A model generated the notes under the pieces. It was not told the DNA's origin and made no database searches. It worked only from the letters and a program-made list of their open reading frames with translations. A stretch of 6,111 nt of DNA from Betaproteobacteria bacterium (GTDB lineage Bacteria; Pseudomonadota; Gammaproteobacteria; Burkholderiales; Casimicrobiaceae): the NCBI GenBank assembly GCA_005888865.1, contig VBCL01000111.1, positions 17,178 to 23,288 on the forward strand, given 5' to 3'. How positions within the stretch are numbered: position 1 is the stretch's first letter; each line of letters opens with the position of its first letter. The position numbers and the translations under genes were made by a program. This document shows positions 1 through 6,111 of the stretch, in pieces.

Positions 1-37
1 CTGCGGACGGTCACGCAACCGAAATAGGGGTGCAAAT

Positions 38-766
38 CTACAGGATACTGGGCCGTTCACCCCCAGGCCCCCGCTCCGCCATCTCGCGCTGCGCCGCCTC
101 GACAAACGCGCGGAACTCGGGCCAGTTCGCGACGTACGTTGCGCCCGAAGTCGGTGGCCTGGGATCGTCGAGCCTGATCGGCCGACCGAAAAATACGTCC
201 AGCGCCCGATTCGAGAAACCCGGATCGCACAAGTCCTCGTAGTCGAGCGCGATCGCGTTCGGCACCGCGCGCAATTGCGCGTCGCCCTTCACGACGTACC
301 GCAGGTTGCTCCGCACCGCGGCGACGTCGCGCTGGGCGTCGAATGTCCACCGCGCGGTCTGCGGCCCGCCGTCGCGTCGCCACGAGTCCGTAGCCATCGC
401 GACCAGGAAGCTCGCGACGGTCGACGCCACATCGCGCCGTGACAGCGTGATGAAGGTGATGTCGGGCCGGGCGACAAACCGCTCGAGGTCCCGATGCCGA
501 TTGGGCATCGTCTTGAAGCCGGCGAATGCGGCGTTGCCGTTGACCTCGAAGAAGCAGTCGATCAATTGCTCTGGCGTCGTAACGGTCCTGCCGCAAAGCC
601 TGGCGTAGGCCGCGGCGTGCGCCTGGATGCGCATCGGATGCACCAGCTCCTGATCGACGCACTCGATGTTCTTGCCGGGCATCGCGACATCCGGATAGCG
701 ATCGAGGCAGTTCATCAGCGCCGTCGATCCGGCGCGGCCTACCGTGAGCACACAGAACTTCCTCAT
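38..766 (-). CDS. Sulfotransferase family protein (PAPS-dependent, probable glycan sulfotransferase)
   Basis: Predicted to move a sulfuryl group from PAPS to an acceptor, probably a sugar hydroxyl given its neighbours. The 242-aa product opens with a strand and P-loop typical of the 5'-phosphosulfate-binding site (VGRAGSTAL, residues 9-17). A likely 3'-phosphate-binding site lies at residues 108-119 (LSRRDVASTVAS), where R111 and S119 have the usual R-x7-S spacing. The segment FKTMP (about residues 84-88) and the Trp-rich stretch after the 3' site recall the bacterial Stf0/Sulfotransf_3 groups, but I cannot assign a subfamily. The length suits a compact bacterial sulfotransferase. There is no signal peptide or membrane segment, so it should be cytoplasmic. 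It is the last visible gene of the cassette, starting 17 nt after the glycosyltransferase stop, with no strong Shine-Dalgarno. The ATG at 766 is chosen because the P-loop strand begins within a few residues of it. The fold is fairly secure; the substrate is inferred. Confidence 0.83.
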   Translation of the reverse strand: MRKFCVLTVGRAGSTALMNCLDRYPDVAMPGKNIECVDQELVHPMRIQAHAAAYARLCGRTVTTPEQLIDCFFEVNGNAAFAGFKTMPNRHRDLERFVARPDITFITLSRRDVASTVASFLVAMATDSWRRDGGPQTARWTFDAQRDVAAVRSNLRYVVKGDAQLRAVPNAIALDYEDLCDPGFSNRALDVFFGRPIRLDDPRPPTSGATYVANWPEFRAFVEAAQREMAERGPGGERPSIL

Positions 767-783
767 GAGGCGCCGTCGCCGCT

Positions 784-1950
784 TCAGGACTCGACTGCCG
801 GCCGCTCGGCGATCGCAGCCTGCACCCGCAATGCGCTCATCAGGCGCTCGGTCACGCGGTCCCAGGTGAAGCTCTGCGCAACGTGCTCGGCGCCCGCGAC
901 GCCCATGCGCCTTGCCATGTCGCGCTCGCGCGCCGCCTGCCCCATCAGCTCGACCAGGTGCCCGAGATCCGGCTGAAGCAATTCGCCGATGAACCCTACA
1001 TCGGTGCGGACGACCTCGATGCGCGAGCGGATGCGCCAGGCATACGACGGTGCCGTGAAATCATCGGTCGCGCCGCCTGCCGTGCAAATGACCGGGACGC
1101 CGCACGCGGCGGCTTCGAGCACCGGCAGGTTGAAGCCTTCGGCGAGATACGGCGAGACGTAGACGTCTGCGGCGCGGAGCAGGTCCGCCATATCGCGCGC
1201 CGAGCGTCGATCGCCGAGATAGACGATGCGCGACGCGGCAGCTTCCCGGTCTGCCGTGGATCGAGCCTCGAGCCCACGCTGCACGCTGCTGCGGGAAGCG
1301 TACAGGTCGTCGGCACCCTTGAGCACCAGCCGCACGTCGGCGTGGGTGTGCGCAACCTGCGCGAACGCCCGCAGCAGCAGGTCGATGCCCTTGTTGTCCG
1401 TCATCGCGCCCACCGACATGAAAACGAAAGCCTCGTCGAACCCGAAGCGCCGGCGTGCTTCCGTGCGTCGCTCTGAATCGGGATGCAGCACACGGAGATC
1501 GACGCCGTGGGGCACGACATGCACCCGTTCGGGCGCGATGCCGAAACGAAGATAGCCCTCCGCAGCCCAACGCGAGGGCACGAGCATGTGCACGCGGTCT
1601 GCCGCCTCGGCTCCGGCGCGAAGCTTGCGCATCACGCCCGGGCGCAGCGCACGGTACTCCGGCGTGTCGAAGACGAACACCCGACCCGATGGCAGTGGCG
1701 TGAAATCCCGCGCGAAGCGCAGCGTTGCCTCCGGCGCGAAGGATCCGTCGGGCCCGCGCAGCTCGGCGAGGGCGCGCTCGTCGTCGGCGTCGAGGATACC
1801 GCGCGACGGCTGCCACTCCGGCGTCAGGAACGGCAGATCCTGAAAGCGGAGCTCGACGTCGCCGCGACGCAGCAGGCAAACCGAGTGCGCCTGCGCGACC
1901 AGCGCATAGGAATGGTGGATGAAGCGCCAGCCCTGAACGAGCAGTTTCAT
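784..1950 (-). CDS. GT-B fold glycosyltransferase (family 4-like)
   Basis: Predicted cytoplasmic retaining glycosyltransferase that transfers a sugar from a nucleotide-sugar donor. The 388-aa protein has the two-domain GT-B plan. The N-terminal half is less typical and ends at a domain linker with VPSRWAAEGYLR (about 124-134) and VVPHGVD (145-151). The C-terminal donor domain begins at SVGAMTDNKGIDLLLRAF (179-196), where K187 is the probable phosphate contact. It continues with VLKGADD (209-215) and the family-4 E-x7-E motif in AEGFNLPVLEAAACGVPVI (E271 and E279). The GGATDDF segment (292-298) follows, where the family usually places donor contacts. The start at 1950 lies 6 nt after the upstream GT2 stop, so the two are almost certainly co-transcribed, though no strong Shine-Dalgarno is visible and translation may be coupled. 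The class is secure. The sugar, linkage and acceptor cannot be read from the sequence. Confidence 0.9.
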   Translation of the reverse strand: MKLLVQGWRFIHHSYALVAQAHSVCLLRRGDVELRFQDLPFLTPEWQPSRGILDADDERALAELRGPDGSFAPEATLRFARDFTPLPSGRVFVFDTPEYRALRPGVMRKLRAGAEAADRVHMLVPSRWAAEGYLRFGIAPERVHVVPHGVDLRVLHPDSERRTEARRRFGFDEAFVFMSVGAMTDNKGIDLLLRAFAQVAHTHADVRLVLKGADDLYASRSSVQRGLEARSTADREAAASRIVYLGDRRSARDMADLLRAADVYVSPYLAEGFNLPVLEAAACGVPVICTAGGATDDFTAPSYAWRIRSRIEVVRTDVGFIGELLQPDLGHLVELMGQAARERDMARRMGVAGAEHVAQSFTWDRVTERLMSALRVQAAIAERPAVES

Positions 1951-1956
1951 TCAAGT

Positions 1957-2931
1957 TCAGAGCGTGACGTAGCGCGTCGCGCCCGCCTCGCCCTGCCGCT
2001 CGCGCTCCGCCGCGACGAGCCTCTCGGTGAACTTCAACAGCAGTTGCAGAGGATCGCACGCTGCGTCGACCCGATAGCGCGGCTCGGCGGTCAACGGGAC
2101 GGGGTCTTCGACGAGCTCGATCTCCGTCACCGGACGCCAGTTCTTGCGTGGCAACCCGTAGTTGCTTGCGATCTCACGCAGGCGCTTTTCATCGAAGGTG
2201 CCGCCGGCGTCGAGCTCCTCGTACAACTCGCGCCAGTGTCGCCCCAGACGGCGGTCCGTCCCGCGCGCGGCGAGGTGCGCCAGATGTCCGATCACGATCT
2301 TGGCTTCGAGCTGGGCGCGGCTTCGTACCGGGCAATGGGCGAGGGCAACGACGTCCTGGCGCAGGCGGGCATGTGGCGGCGCATGCGGTTCGGTCCGGCT
2401 CAGGACGGAGTGGTTACCCATGGCGATGCTGTCGGTGGGCCGCTCGAGAAGCGCACGGCTGACGATGACCTTGAGGAGCGTCTGGCGCTCGGTCTCGAGC
2501 CGCCACCACAGATGACCGGGCCCGAAGCCGGCCGCATCGTCGTCGAAGGCGTCCGGCACGTACGTGAGCCAATGCATCACCGCGTGCATACCCCGAGGCA
2601 CCTCGGCGAGCGCAGCTTCGAGCTCGGTCCGGGATCTCACCTTCAGAAACTCGTCGGCATCGAGCGCGAACACGAAGTCGGCAGCGTCGCGCGTCAGCGC
2701 TTCGCGCGCGAGCGCCGTCATGCTCCCCGCTTGCCGGTAAGCGGGATCCGCGTCATGCACCACCCGCAACGGCAGGCCTTCGGACTCCAGCTTGGCAAGG
2801 ATGCCGGGGGTGCCGTCGAACGAACCGTGATCGACGATGAGCAGTCCGTCGACGATGCTCAGGTTGTGCCGCACGAAGGCCTCGATGACATCGGCCTCGT
2901 TCCGCACCATCGTTACGCCGAGAAGCCGCAT
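1957..2931 (-). CDS. GT2 family glycosyltransferase, downstream tandem paralog (Glyco_tranf_2_4-like)
   Basis: Predicted inverting GT-A glycosyltransferase of 324 aa. The N-terminus MVRNEADVIEAFVRHN (8-23) and DHGSFDGT (34-41) form the nucleotide-binding start of the GT2 fold. DADEF (91-95) is the metal-binding DXD-type motif. GNH (172-174) and AHCPVRS (198-204) are conserved blocks typical of this subfamily. There is no membrane segment, so it is probably cytoplasmic. The reading frame stays open upstream to 3477 inside the neighbouring gene. I chose the ATG at 2931 because the homologous upstream gene starts with the same MRL-GV sequence, because residues upstream of it are a frame shadow of that gene, and because a GGTGA sits 7 nt before it. 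Its start lies 2 nt after the upstream stop, so translational coupling is likely. It shares 44 of its first 60 residues with the upstream paralog; the last 35 or so residues are unlike. Donor and acceptor are unknown. Confidence 0.9.
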   Translation of the reverse strand: MRLLGVTMVRNEADVIEAFVRHNLSIVDGLLIVDHGSFDGTPGILAKLESEGLPLRVVHDADPAYRQAGSMTALAREALTRDAADFVFALDADEFLKVRSRTELEAALAEVPRGMHAVMHWLTYVPDAFDDDAAGFGPGHLWWRLETERQTLLKVIVSRALLERPTDSIAMGNHSVLSRTEPHAPPHARLRQDVVALAHCPVRSRAQLEAKIVIGHLAHLAARGTDRRLGRHWRELYEELDAGGTFDEKRLREIASNYGLPRKNWRPVTEIELVEDPVPLTAEPRYRVDAACDPLQLLLKFTERLVAAERERQGEAGATRYVTL

Positions 2932-2933
2932 GA

Positions 2934-3899
2934 TCAAATCACCGCGACCGTCGGCGCCGGCGACGGCTCCGGATGACGCGCGATCAGCGCTTCGGCGAAA
3001 CGCATCAGGCGGCGCAGGGTGTCCGGTGCGACCGACGGCGGGTAGCGCAGGTCGACCGCCAGCGGCACCGGATCCTCGACAAGCTCGATCTGTTCGACCG
3101 GCAGCCACTTCGCGAAGGGCAGCGTGTAGTTGCAGGCAATCTCGCGCAAGCGCTTCGGCGAGAGTTTCTCGCCTGCGCGAATCGTCGCGTAGAGCTCGCC
3201 CCAGTGATGCGCGAACTCCTTGCCCGGGACCTGCGCGGCGAGGTCCGCGAGGTAACCCATGACGATTTTGCTGGCAAGCTGGTCGCGGCTCCGTACCGGG
3301 CAGTGTGCGTAGGCGACAACCTCGGAGGGCAGCCGCGCATGCCGCGGGGGCTTGGCCGCCTCCGGCTCGCTGACCAGGTGGTTGCCATCGGTGATGAATG
3401 CCTGCGGTTGCTGCAGCAAAGCGCGACTGACGATGACCTTGTGCATCGAATGTCGCTCGACGGCGAGCCGCCGCCAAAGGTGGCCGGGTCCGAAGGCGCC
3501 GTCGGTCGATTCGAAATCGGCGGGAACGTAGGTCAGCCAGTGCGCTAGGACGTGCATGCCCGGCGGCACGACCGCCAGCGCCCGCTCCAGATTCGCGCGC
3601 GATCGCACCTTGAGAAACTCGTCGGCGTCGAGCGCGAACACGAAATCGGCGTTCCCGCCGGACAGCGCTTCCCGGGCAAGCCTGGTCATGTGCCGCGACT
3701 GGAAGAATGCGGCTTCGGCGGCCTGGCCTACGCGCAGCGGCAGCCCTTCGGCCTGCAGGCTTGCGAGAATCTCACTCGTCCCGTCCAGCGAACCGTGGTC
3801 GGCGATCGCGAGCCCGTCCAGCACCCTGAGGTTATGGCGGACGAAGGCCTCGATGACATCGGCCTCGTTGCGCACCATCGCAACGCCGAACAGACGCAT
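2934..3899 (-). CDS. GT2 family glycosyltransferase, upstream tandem paralog (Glyco_tranf_2_4-like)
   Basis: First visible gene of the glycan cassette, 321 aa. It has the same architecture as the next gene: MVRNEADVIEAFVRHN (8-23), DHGSLDGT (34-41), DADEF at 91-95 as the DXD-type metal site, GPGHLW in the middle, a GNH motif, AHCPVRS near residue 200, then IELVEDPVPL near the C-terminal third. It is predicted to be a cytoplasmic sugar transferase using a nucleotide-sugar donor. The ATG at 3899 is supported by exact alignment with the paralog's N-terminus; no clear Shine-Dalgarno precedes it. Compared with the paralog it differs most at residues 58-70, around 177-186 and in the C-terminal tail, while the putative catalytic motifs are kept, so both copies look functional. 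I see no convincing promoter in the spacer upstream, which is largely occupied by REP-like palindromes. Confidence 0.9.
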   Translation of the reverse strand: MRLFGVAMVRNEADVIEAFVRHNLRVLDGLAIADHGSLDGTSEILASLQAEGLPLRVGQAAEAAFFQSRHMTRLAREALSGGNADFVFALDADEFLKVRSRANLERALAVVPPGMHVLAHWLTYVPADFESTDGAFGPGHLWRRLAVERHSMHKVIVSRALLQQPQAFITDGNHLVSEPEAAKPPRHARLPSEVVAYAHCPVRSRDQLASKIVMGYLADLAAQVPGKEFAHHWGELYATIRAGEKLSPKRLREIACNYTLPFAKWLPVEQIELVEDPVPLAVDLRYPPSVAPDTLRRLMRFAEALIARHPEPSPAPTVAVI

Positions 3900-3932
3900 G
3901 TCGTGGGTAGCGCGTCAGGAATCGCTATGGCC

Positions 3933-3963
3933 CGTTCGTCCTGAGCTTGTCGAAGGACGGACG
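3933..3963. repeat. REP-like palindromic element, copy 1
   Basis: Imperfect inverted repeat. The arms CGTTCGTCCT (3933-3942) and AGGACGGACG (3954-3963) pair at all ten positions if one G-T wobble is allowed, around an 11-nt loop containing GAGCTTGTCGA. The 15-bp segment TGAGCTTGTCGAAGG (3942-3956) recurs exactly 70 bp away in copy 2. Repeats with this core are, to my recollection, dispersed extragenic elements in many proteobacterial genomes. The element lies between ppiC and the glycosyltransferase cassette, and no T-tract follows the stem on either side, so it is not a classic intrinsic terminator. Confidence 0.7.
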
Positions 3964-3986
3964 CTCATGACCATCGAGCTCCTAGG

Positions 3987-4040
3987 CGTTCGTGGTTCGA
4001 CGAGCCTGTCGTGAGCTTGTCGAAGGGCTCACCACGAACG
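3987..4040. repeat. REP-like palindromic element, copy 2 (larger, nested stem)
   Basis: The outer arms CGTTCGTGGT (3987-3996) and ACCACGAACG (4031-4040) are a perfect 10-bp inverted repeat. Inside them TTCGACGAGC (3996-4005) pairs with GCTTGTCGAA (4015-4024) with one G-T wobble, around a 9-nt loop. The extra GGGCTC between the right arms makes a bulge; GAGCC (4002-4006) can alternatively pair with GGCTC (4026-4030). The element shares the 15-bp core TGAGCTTGTCGAAGG with copy 1, here at 4012-4026. It begins about 20 nt past the ppiC stop, so on the minus strand it could stabilise the 3' end of the ppiC transcript or cause pausing. No T-run follows the stem. Confidence 0.72.
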
Positions 4041-4060
4041 GGGGCGCGACCAGCAGCCGC

Positions 4061-5026
4061 TCATTTTGCTTCACTTCGCTTCGGCTCCCCGCGGCCCAGT
4101 GTCTTGGGAATCTCGGGAAGCTTGACCACCAGCGCGTCGACCGCGGCCTGATTGACCTTCATCGTCGGATCGTGGCTGATGGCCTCGAGCTTCGCGTTGC
4201 GAGTTTCGGTCAAGTAGCGGGCCTTCAGCTCCGACATGATCTGCTTGCTCGCCTGCTCGAACGTCAGGTCGTGTGCCGGTCGGCGTCCGTCGAGACGGAT
4301 GACGTGCCAGCCGAAGCTCGATTCCACGGGCTCGCTTACATCGCCGACATTCTTGAGCTCGTAGGCGGCCTTGGAAAACGCAGGATCCATCTTCTTCGGT
4401 CCGAAGAATCCCAGCTTGCCGCCGTCGGTCTTGGCGTTCGGATCGTCCGAGACCTCCGTGGCGAGCTTGCCGAAATCCGCGCCGGCGACGATCTTGGCAC
4501 GCGCCTCTTTCGCCAGAGCGAGGGCGGCATCGCTGCCGCCGTGCCTTGCGGGATCGAAGAGGATGTGCGATGCGTTCACCTGCTCGGGGGCCCGGTACTT
4601 TTCCTTGTTGAGCGCGTAGAGCTCGCGCGCCTTGGCGAGGAACTCCGGAGACTTCGTCTCGAACTCGGCAGCGGCGTCGCGTTCGAACTTGCCGATCATA
4701 GCCTGTGCCAGGAAGGTATCGATCTCGAGCGCGAGCCGCCGCGCGATTTCGGGGTCGCGATCGAGCCCGGCGTCACGTGCCTGCTTGGCGAGGGTCTTGT
4801 CGATGAGCAGGGTGTTCAGCATCAGCGTCAGCCGCTTCGGGCTGGCGGCGAACTCGGGGCGCATCTCCGGCGGGACGCGCAACAGGTCGGTTTCGTAATC
4901 GGCGCGCGTGAGCTTGACGCTGGCGTTCTCGGCGAGAACTTCATCGCTGGCGTTCGTGACCTGCGCGATGCAGTCCGCGGCGATGATCAGGGTGGCGAGC
5001 GCGAATGCGGTAAGGATGCGATACAT
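4061..5026 (-). CDS. Exported parvulin-type peptidyl-prolyl cis-trans isomerase (PpiC/SurA-like)
   Basis: Predicted to speed cis-trans isomerisation of X-Pro bonds in envelope proteins and possibly to act as a chaperone, in the periplasm. The 321-aa protein starts with a short hydrophobic signal sequence (about 4-18), with a possible signal peptidase I cut after CIA (19-21). C19 is preceded by AAD, which does not fit a lipobox. Residues about 25-140 are a helical, charged region resembling the SurA/PrsA N-terminal chaperone part. The rotamase domain spans about 145-250, with NASHILFD (151-158), SDDP (193-196), GGKLGFFG (202-209), FSKAAYEL (217-224) and PVESSFGWHVIRLD (233-246), all conserved in PpiC-type domains. 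The tail is Lys- and Glu-rich. I chose the ATG at 5026 over an in-frame one at 5074 because it begins the signal peptide, has AAAGAGG just upstream, and the 5074 codon overlaps the likely -10 box. The family is secure; the client proteins are unknown. Confidence 0.92.
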   Translation of the reverse strand: MYRILTAFALATLIIAADCIAQVTNASDEVLAENASVKLTRADYETDLLRVPPEMRPEFAASPKRLTLMLNTLLIDKTLAKQARDAGLDRDPEIARRLALEIDTFLAQAMIGKFERDAAAEFETKSPEFLAKARELYALNKEKYRAPEQVNASHILFDPARHGGSDAALALAKEARAKIVAGADFGKLATEVSDDPNAKTDGGKLGFFGPKKMDPAFSKAAYELKNVGDVSEPVESSFGWHVIRLDGRRPAHDLTFEQASKQIMSELKARYLTETRNAKLEAISHDPTMKVNQAAVDALVVKLPEIPKTLGRGEPKRSEAK

Positions 5027-5030
5027 GGAA

Positions 5031-5037
5031 CCTCTTT
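5031..5037 (-). promoter_or_regulatory. Ribosome binding site of the prolyl isomerase gene
   Basis: On the minus strand the sequence AAAGAGG lies 4 nt before the ATG at 5026. It complements the 16S rRNA tail and decides the start against the in-frame upstream ATG at 5074. The spacing is slightly short but workable. Confidence 0.6.
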
Positions 5038-5072
5038 GGTGTGATGCCGGGGTCGGCAAACGGAAACCTCGC

Positions 5073-5102
5073 ATTATCGCCGCTACAGGCGTCTGCGTCC
5101 AA
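5073..5102 (-). promoter_or_regulatory. Candidate sigma70-type promoter for the prolyl isomerase gene
   Basis: Read on the minus strand, TTGGAC (5102-5097) and GATAAT (5078-5073) are separated by 18 nt. The -10 matches the consensus at five of six positions; the -35 matches only its TTG. Transcription would start near 5066, giving a leader of about 40 nt that ends in AAAGAGGTTCC before the ATG at 5026. The position suits the gene, but this is a visual match only. Confidence 0.45.
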
Positions 5103-5197
5103 GCATAGCCTGGCCGAGACCCGTGCGCGAGCCGCCGGCGGCGTCCTGCGGCTGGAACGGCACAACGCCGTTTAAGACACGCTGGCGTGCCGGGGGA

Positions 5198-6111
5198 TCA
5201 GAGCTTTTCGGCGACATCGCGCAAACGCGCCGCGTTGGCGCGACAGATGACGCGGAACGGGCCACTGATGCGTGTGTCTAGCGACGCGCCGTTCCAGAAA
5301 TCAATGGCGATTGCGCATGCAGCTAACCACGTTGCCTGCTGTGACGGCAACGGGAGCGCCGGCGTGTAGTCGCGAATCGGTACCTCACCGCCGGCGAGCG
5401 GTGCGTAGGCCATGGGTAGCATGTCGTAAGTGGGCGCGAGTCGCAACGTGTGGTCGACATGGAAGCTGAGATTGCCCAAGTGCATATCGGTGTTGGCAAT
5501 CAGTCGACCGAACCACCAAAGATGCTCGACAGCAGTAACACTTGCCGTGTCGAGAAGGTCCATGTCCTGTAACCGCCGGGACAGTTCCGGCCATTCCGTG
5601 GAGCGGACGCCGAGAAACGTCGGCTGAATGGCGTCAAGGTCGCAGACCGCCAAGCGACCGTGCCGCCCCACCCGGTCGAAGCGCTCGACCTCGATAAATA
5701 CTCGGCCGCCACGCTGCACCGACCCCCGGAAGCGTCGACACTTGCTCGAGGGCGCGATGCTCGCACACCAACAGGTCGGCCCAGCGTTGTTCAGCGACGG
5801 AACCTCCGGCGCCGGAAAACTTGACCAACACATGCGGCGTTGCGCTGCCTTCGAGATCGCGCAACGCGGCAAACTTGGGGAACTCACCAGCGGCGCTCGA
5901 ACCCGCTCCACCAAGGGCGACAGCCTCCTGCGCCCGCCGCAAGTACGCGTCGGCCAGGAGTGGGCCTGCAATGGGGGCTGCGTCCTGCACTTTGTTCCGG
6001 AGCCAGAGCTCATAAGCGTGGTTGCCAAGCAGAAGGTTGCCGGGGACGTCGGCACCGCGACGGCTCAGGACCCATATGATGTCGTCGTCGCTCCACGCAC
6101 CAGGGTCGTCG
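5198..6111 (-). pseudogene. HipA-like serine/threonine kinase, 5'-partial and frameshifted
   Basis: A HipA-family kinase gene running in from beyond the right edge. One frame is open from 6111 to a TGA at 5634 and encodes, in order, IIWVLSRRGADVPGNLL (near the edge), SSAAGEFPKF (the Ser-containing Gly-rich loop), HVLVKFS (the ATP-contacting Lys) and EQRWADLLVCEHRAL. Another frame, ending at a TGA at 5198, carries the rest: GGRVFIEVERFDRVG (from 5710 down), the catalytic N-T-D-x-H-x-x-N motif (5494-5471), LAPTYDMLPM with the metal-binding Asp (5423-5425), then the usual C-terminal lobe with FW and ISGPFR. Each half lacks motifs present in the other, so the gene is split by a frame change near 5711-5727, where a run of five C lies. 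HipA proteins act as toxins or signalling kinases. No HipB-like partner is visible; it may lie outside. The break could be true decay or a sequence error. Confidence 0.85.

Noticed and set aside
57..662. 201-codon minus-strand frame overlapping the sulfotransferase
   Set aside because: It is in a different frame from the motif-bearing one and is Arg- and Ala-rich without any conserved motif.
1483..2976. 497-codon open frame on the plus strand across the glycosyltransferase genes
   Set aside because: It lies antisense to two genes with clear family motifs. Its translation is low-complexity and Arg/Gly/His-rich with no domain, as expected of a shadow frame in GC-rich DNA.
2932..3477. N-terminal extension of the downstream GT2 to make a 506-aa protein
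   Set aside because: The extension is the out-of-frame reading of the upstream GT2 gene. The homologous start MRL-GV at 2931 matches the paralog's own start exactly.
5020..5026. Lipoprotein signal on the prolyl isomerase
   Set aside because: C19 follows Ala-Ala-Asp. The Asp just before Cys breaks the lipobox rule, so an ordinary secretory signal is more likely.
3992..5044. 350-codon open frame on the plus strand over the prolyl isomerase gene
   Set aside because: It is antisense to a secure PpiC-type gene, its start lies within a REP-like element, and it shows no recognisable domain.
5130..5192. Possible intrinsic terminator after the HipA-like gene
   Set aside because: Short inverted repeats are present (CGGCAC/GTGCCG at 5158-5192, AGCCGC/GCGGCT at 5130-5153), but the first is poorly paired inside and neither is followed by a T-tract on the minus strand.
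1..6111. CRISPR array, tRNA, rRNA, insertion sequence or phage genes
   Set aside because: I saw no regularly spaced repeats, no cloverleaf or rRNA-like conserved stretches, and no transposase or phage motifs on either strand.

Overview
The window is GC-rich and compactly coded, and every gene I can support lies on the minus strand, so it reads from position 6111 down to 1. The composition, a periplasmic parvulin-type prolyl isomerase, a HipA-family kinase and a pair of REP-like palindromes with the core TGAGCTTGTCGAAGG (a type I associate with many Pseudomonadota genomes) point to a Gram-negative proteobacterium. A Burkholderiales-like beta- or gammaproteobacterium is a reasonable guess, but nothing here fixes the taxon.

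Layout in transcription order: (1) 6111-5198, a HipA-like Ser/Thr kinase gene that enters the window already in progress and is broken by a frameshift near 5711-5727. (2) 5197-5027, a spacer holding a plausible sigma70-type promoter and a Shine-Dalgarno for the next gene. (3) 5026-4061, an exported PpiC/SurA-like peptidyl-prolyl isomerase. (4) 4060-3900, a spacer holding two REP-like palindromes. (5) 3899-38, a tight four-gene cassette: two tandem paralogous family-2 glycosyltransferases (321 and 324 aa, 2 nt apart), a GT-B family glycosyltransferase (388 aa, 6 nt further on) and a sulfotransferase-fold protein (242 aa, 17 nt further on). Bases 1-37 hold nothing I can identify.

The four-gene cassette looks like an operon for building and decorating a surface glycan. 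The two GT2 enzymes and the GT-B enzyme would add sugars, and the last enzyme would transfer sulfate from PAPS to the product. No polymerase, flippase, exporter or PAPS-making gene lies in the window, so this is probably part of a larger locus continuing below position 1. The prolyl isomerase is an envelope-folding factor and is probably a separate unit, divided from the cassette by the REP-like elements.

I do not see a clearly new defence or mobile system. The most interesting points are the sulfotransferase/glycosyltransferase cassette with its tandem GT2 duplication, the decayed or mis-assembled HipA gene, and the paired REP-like elements at the operon boundary.
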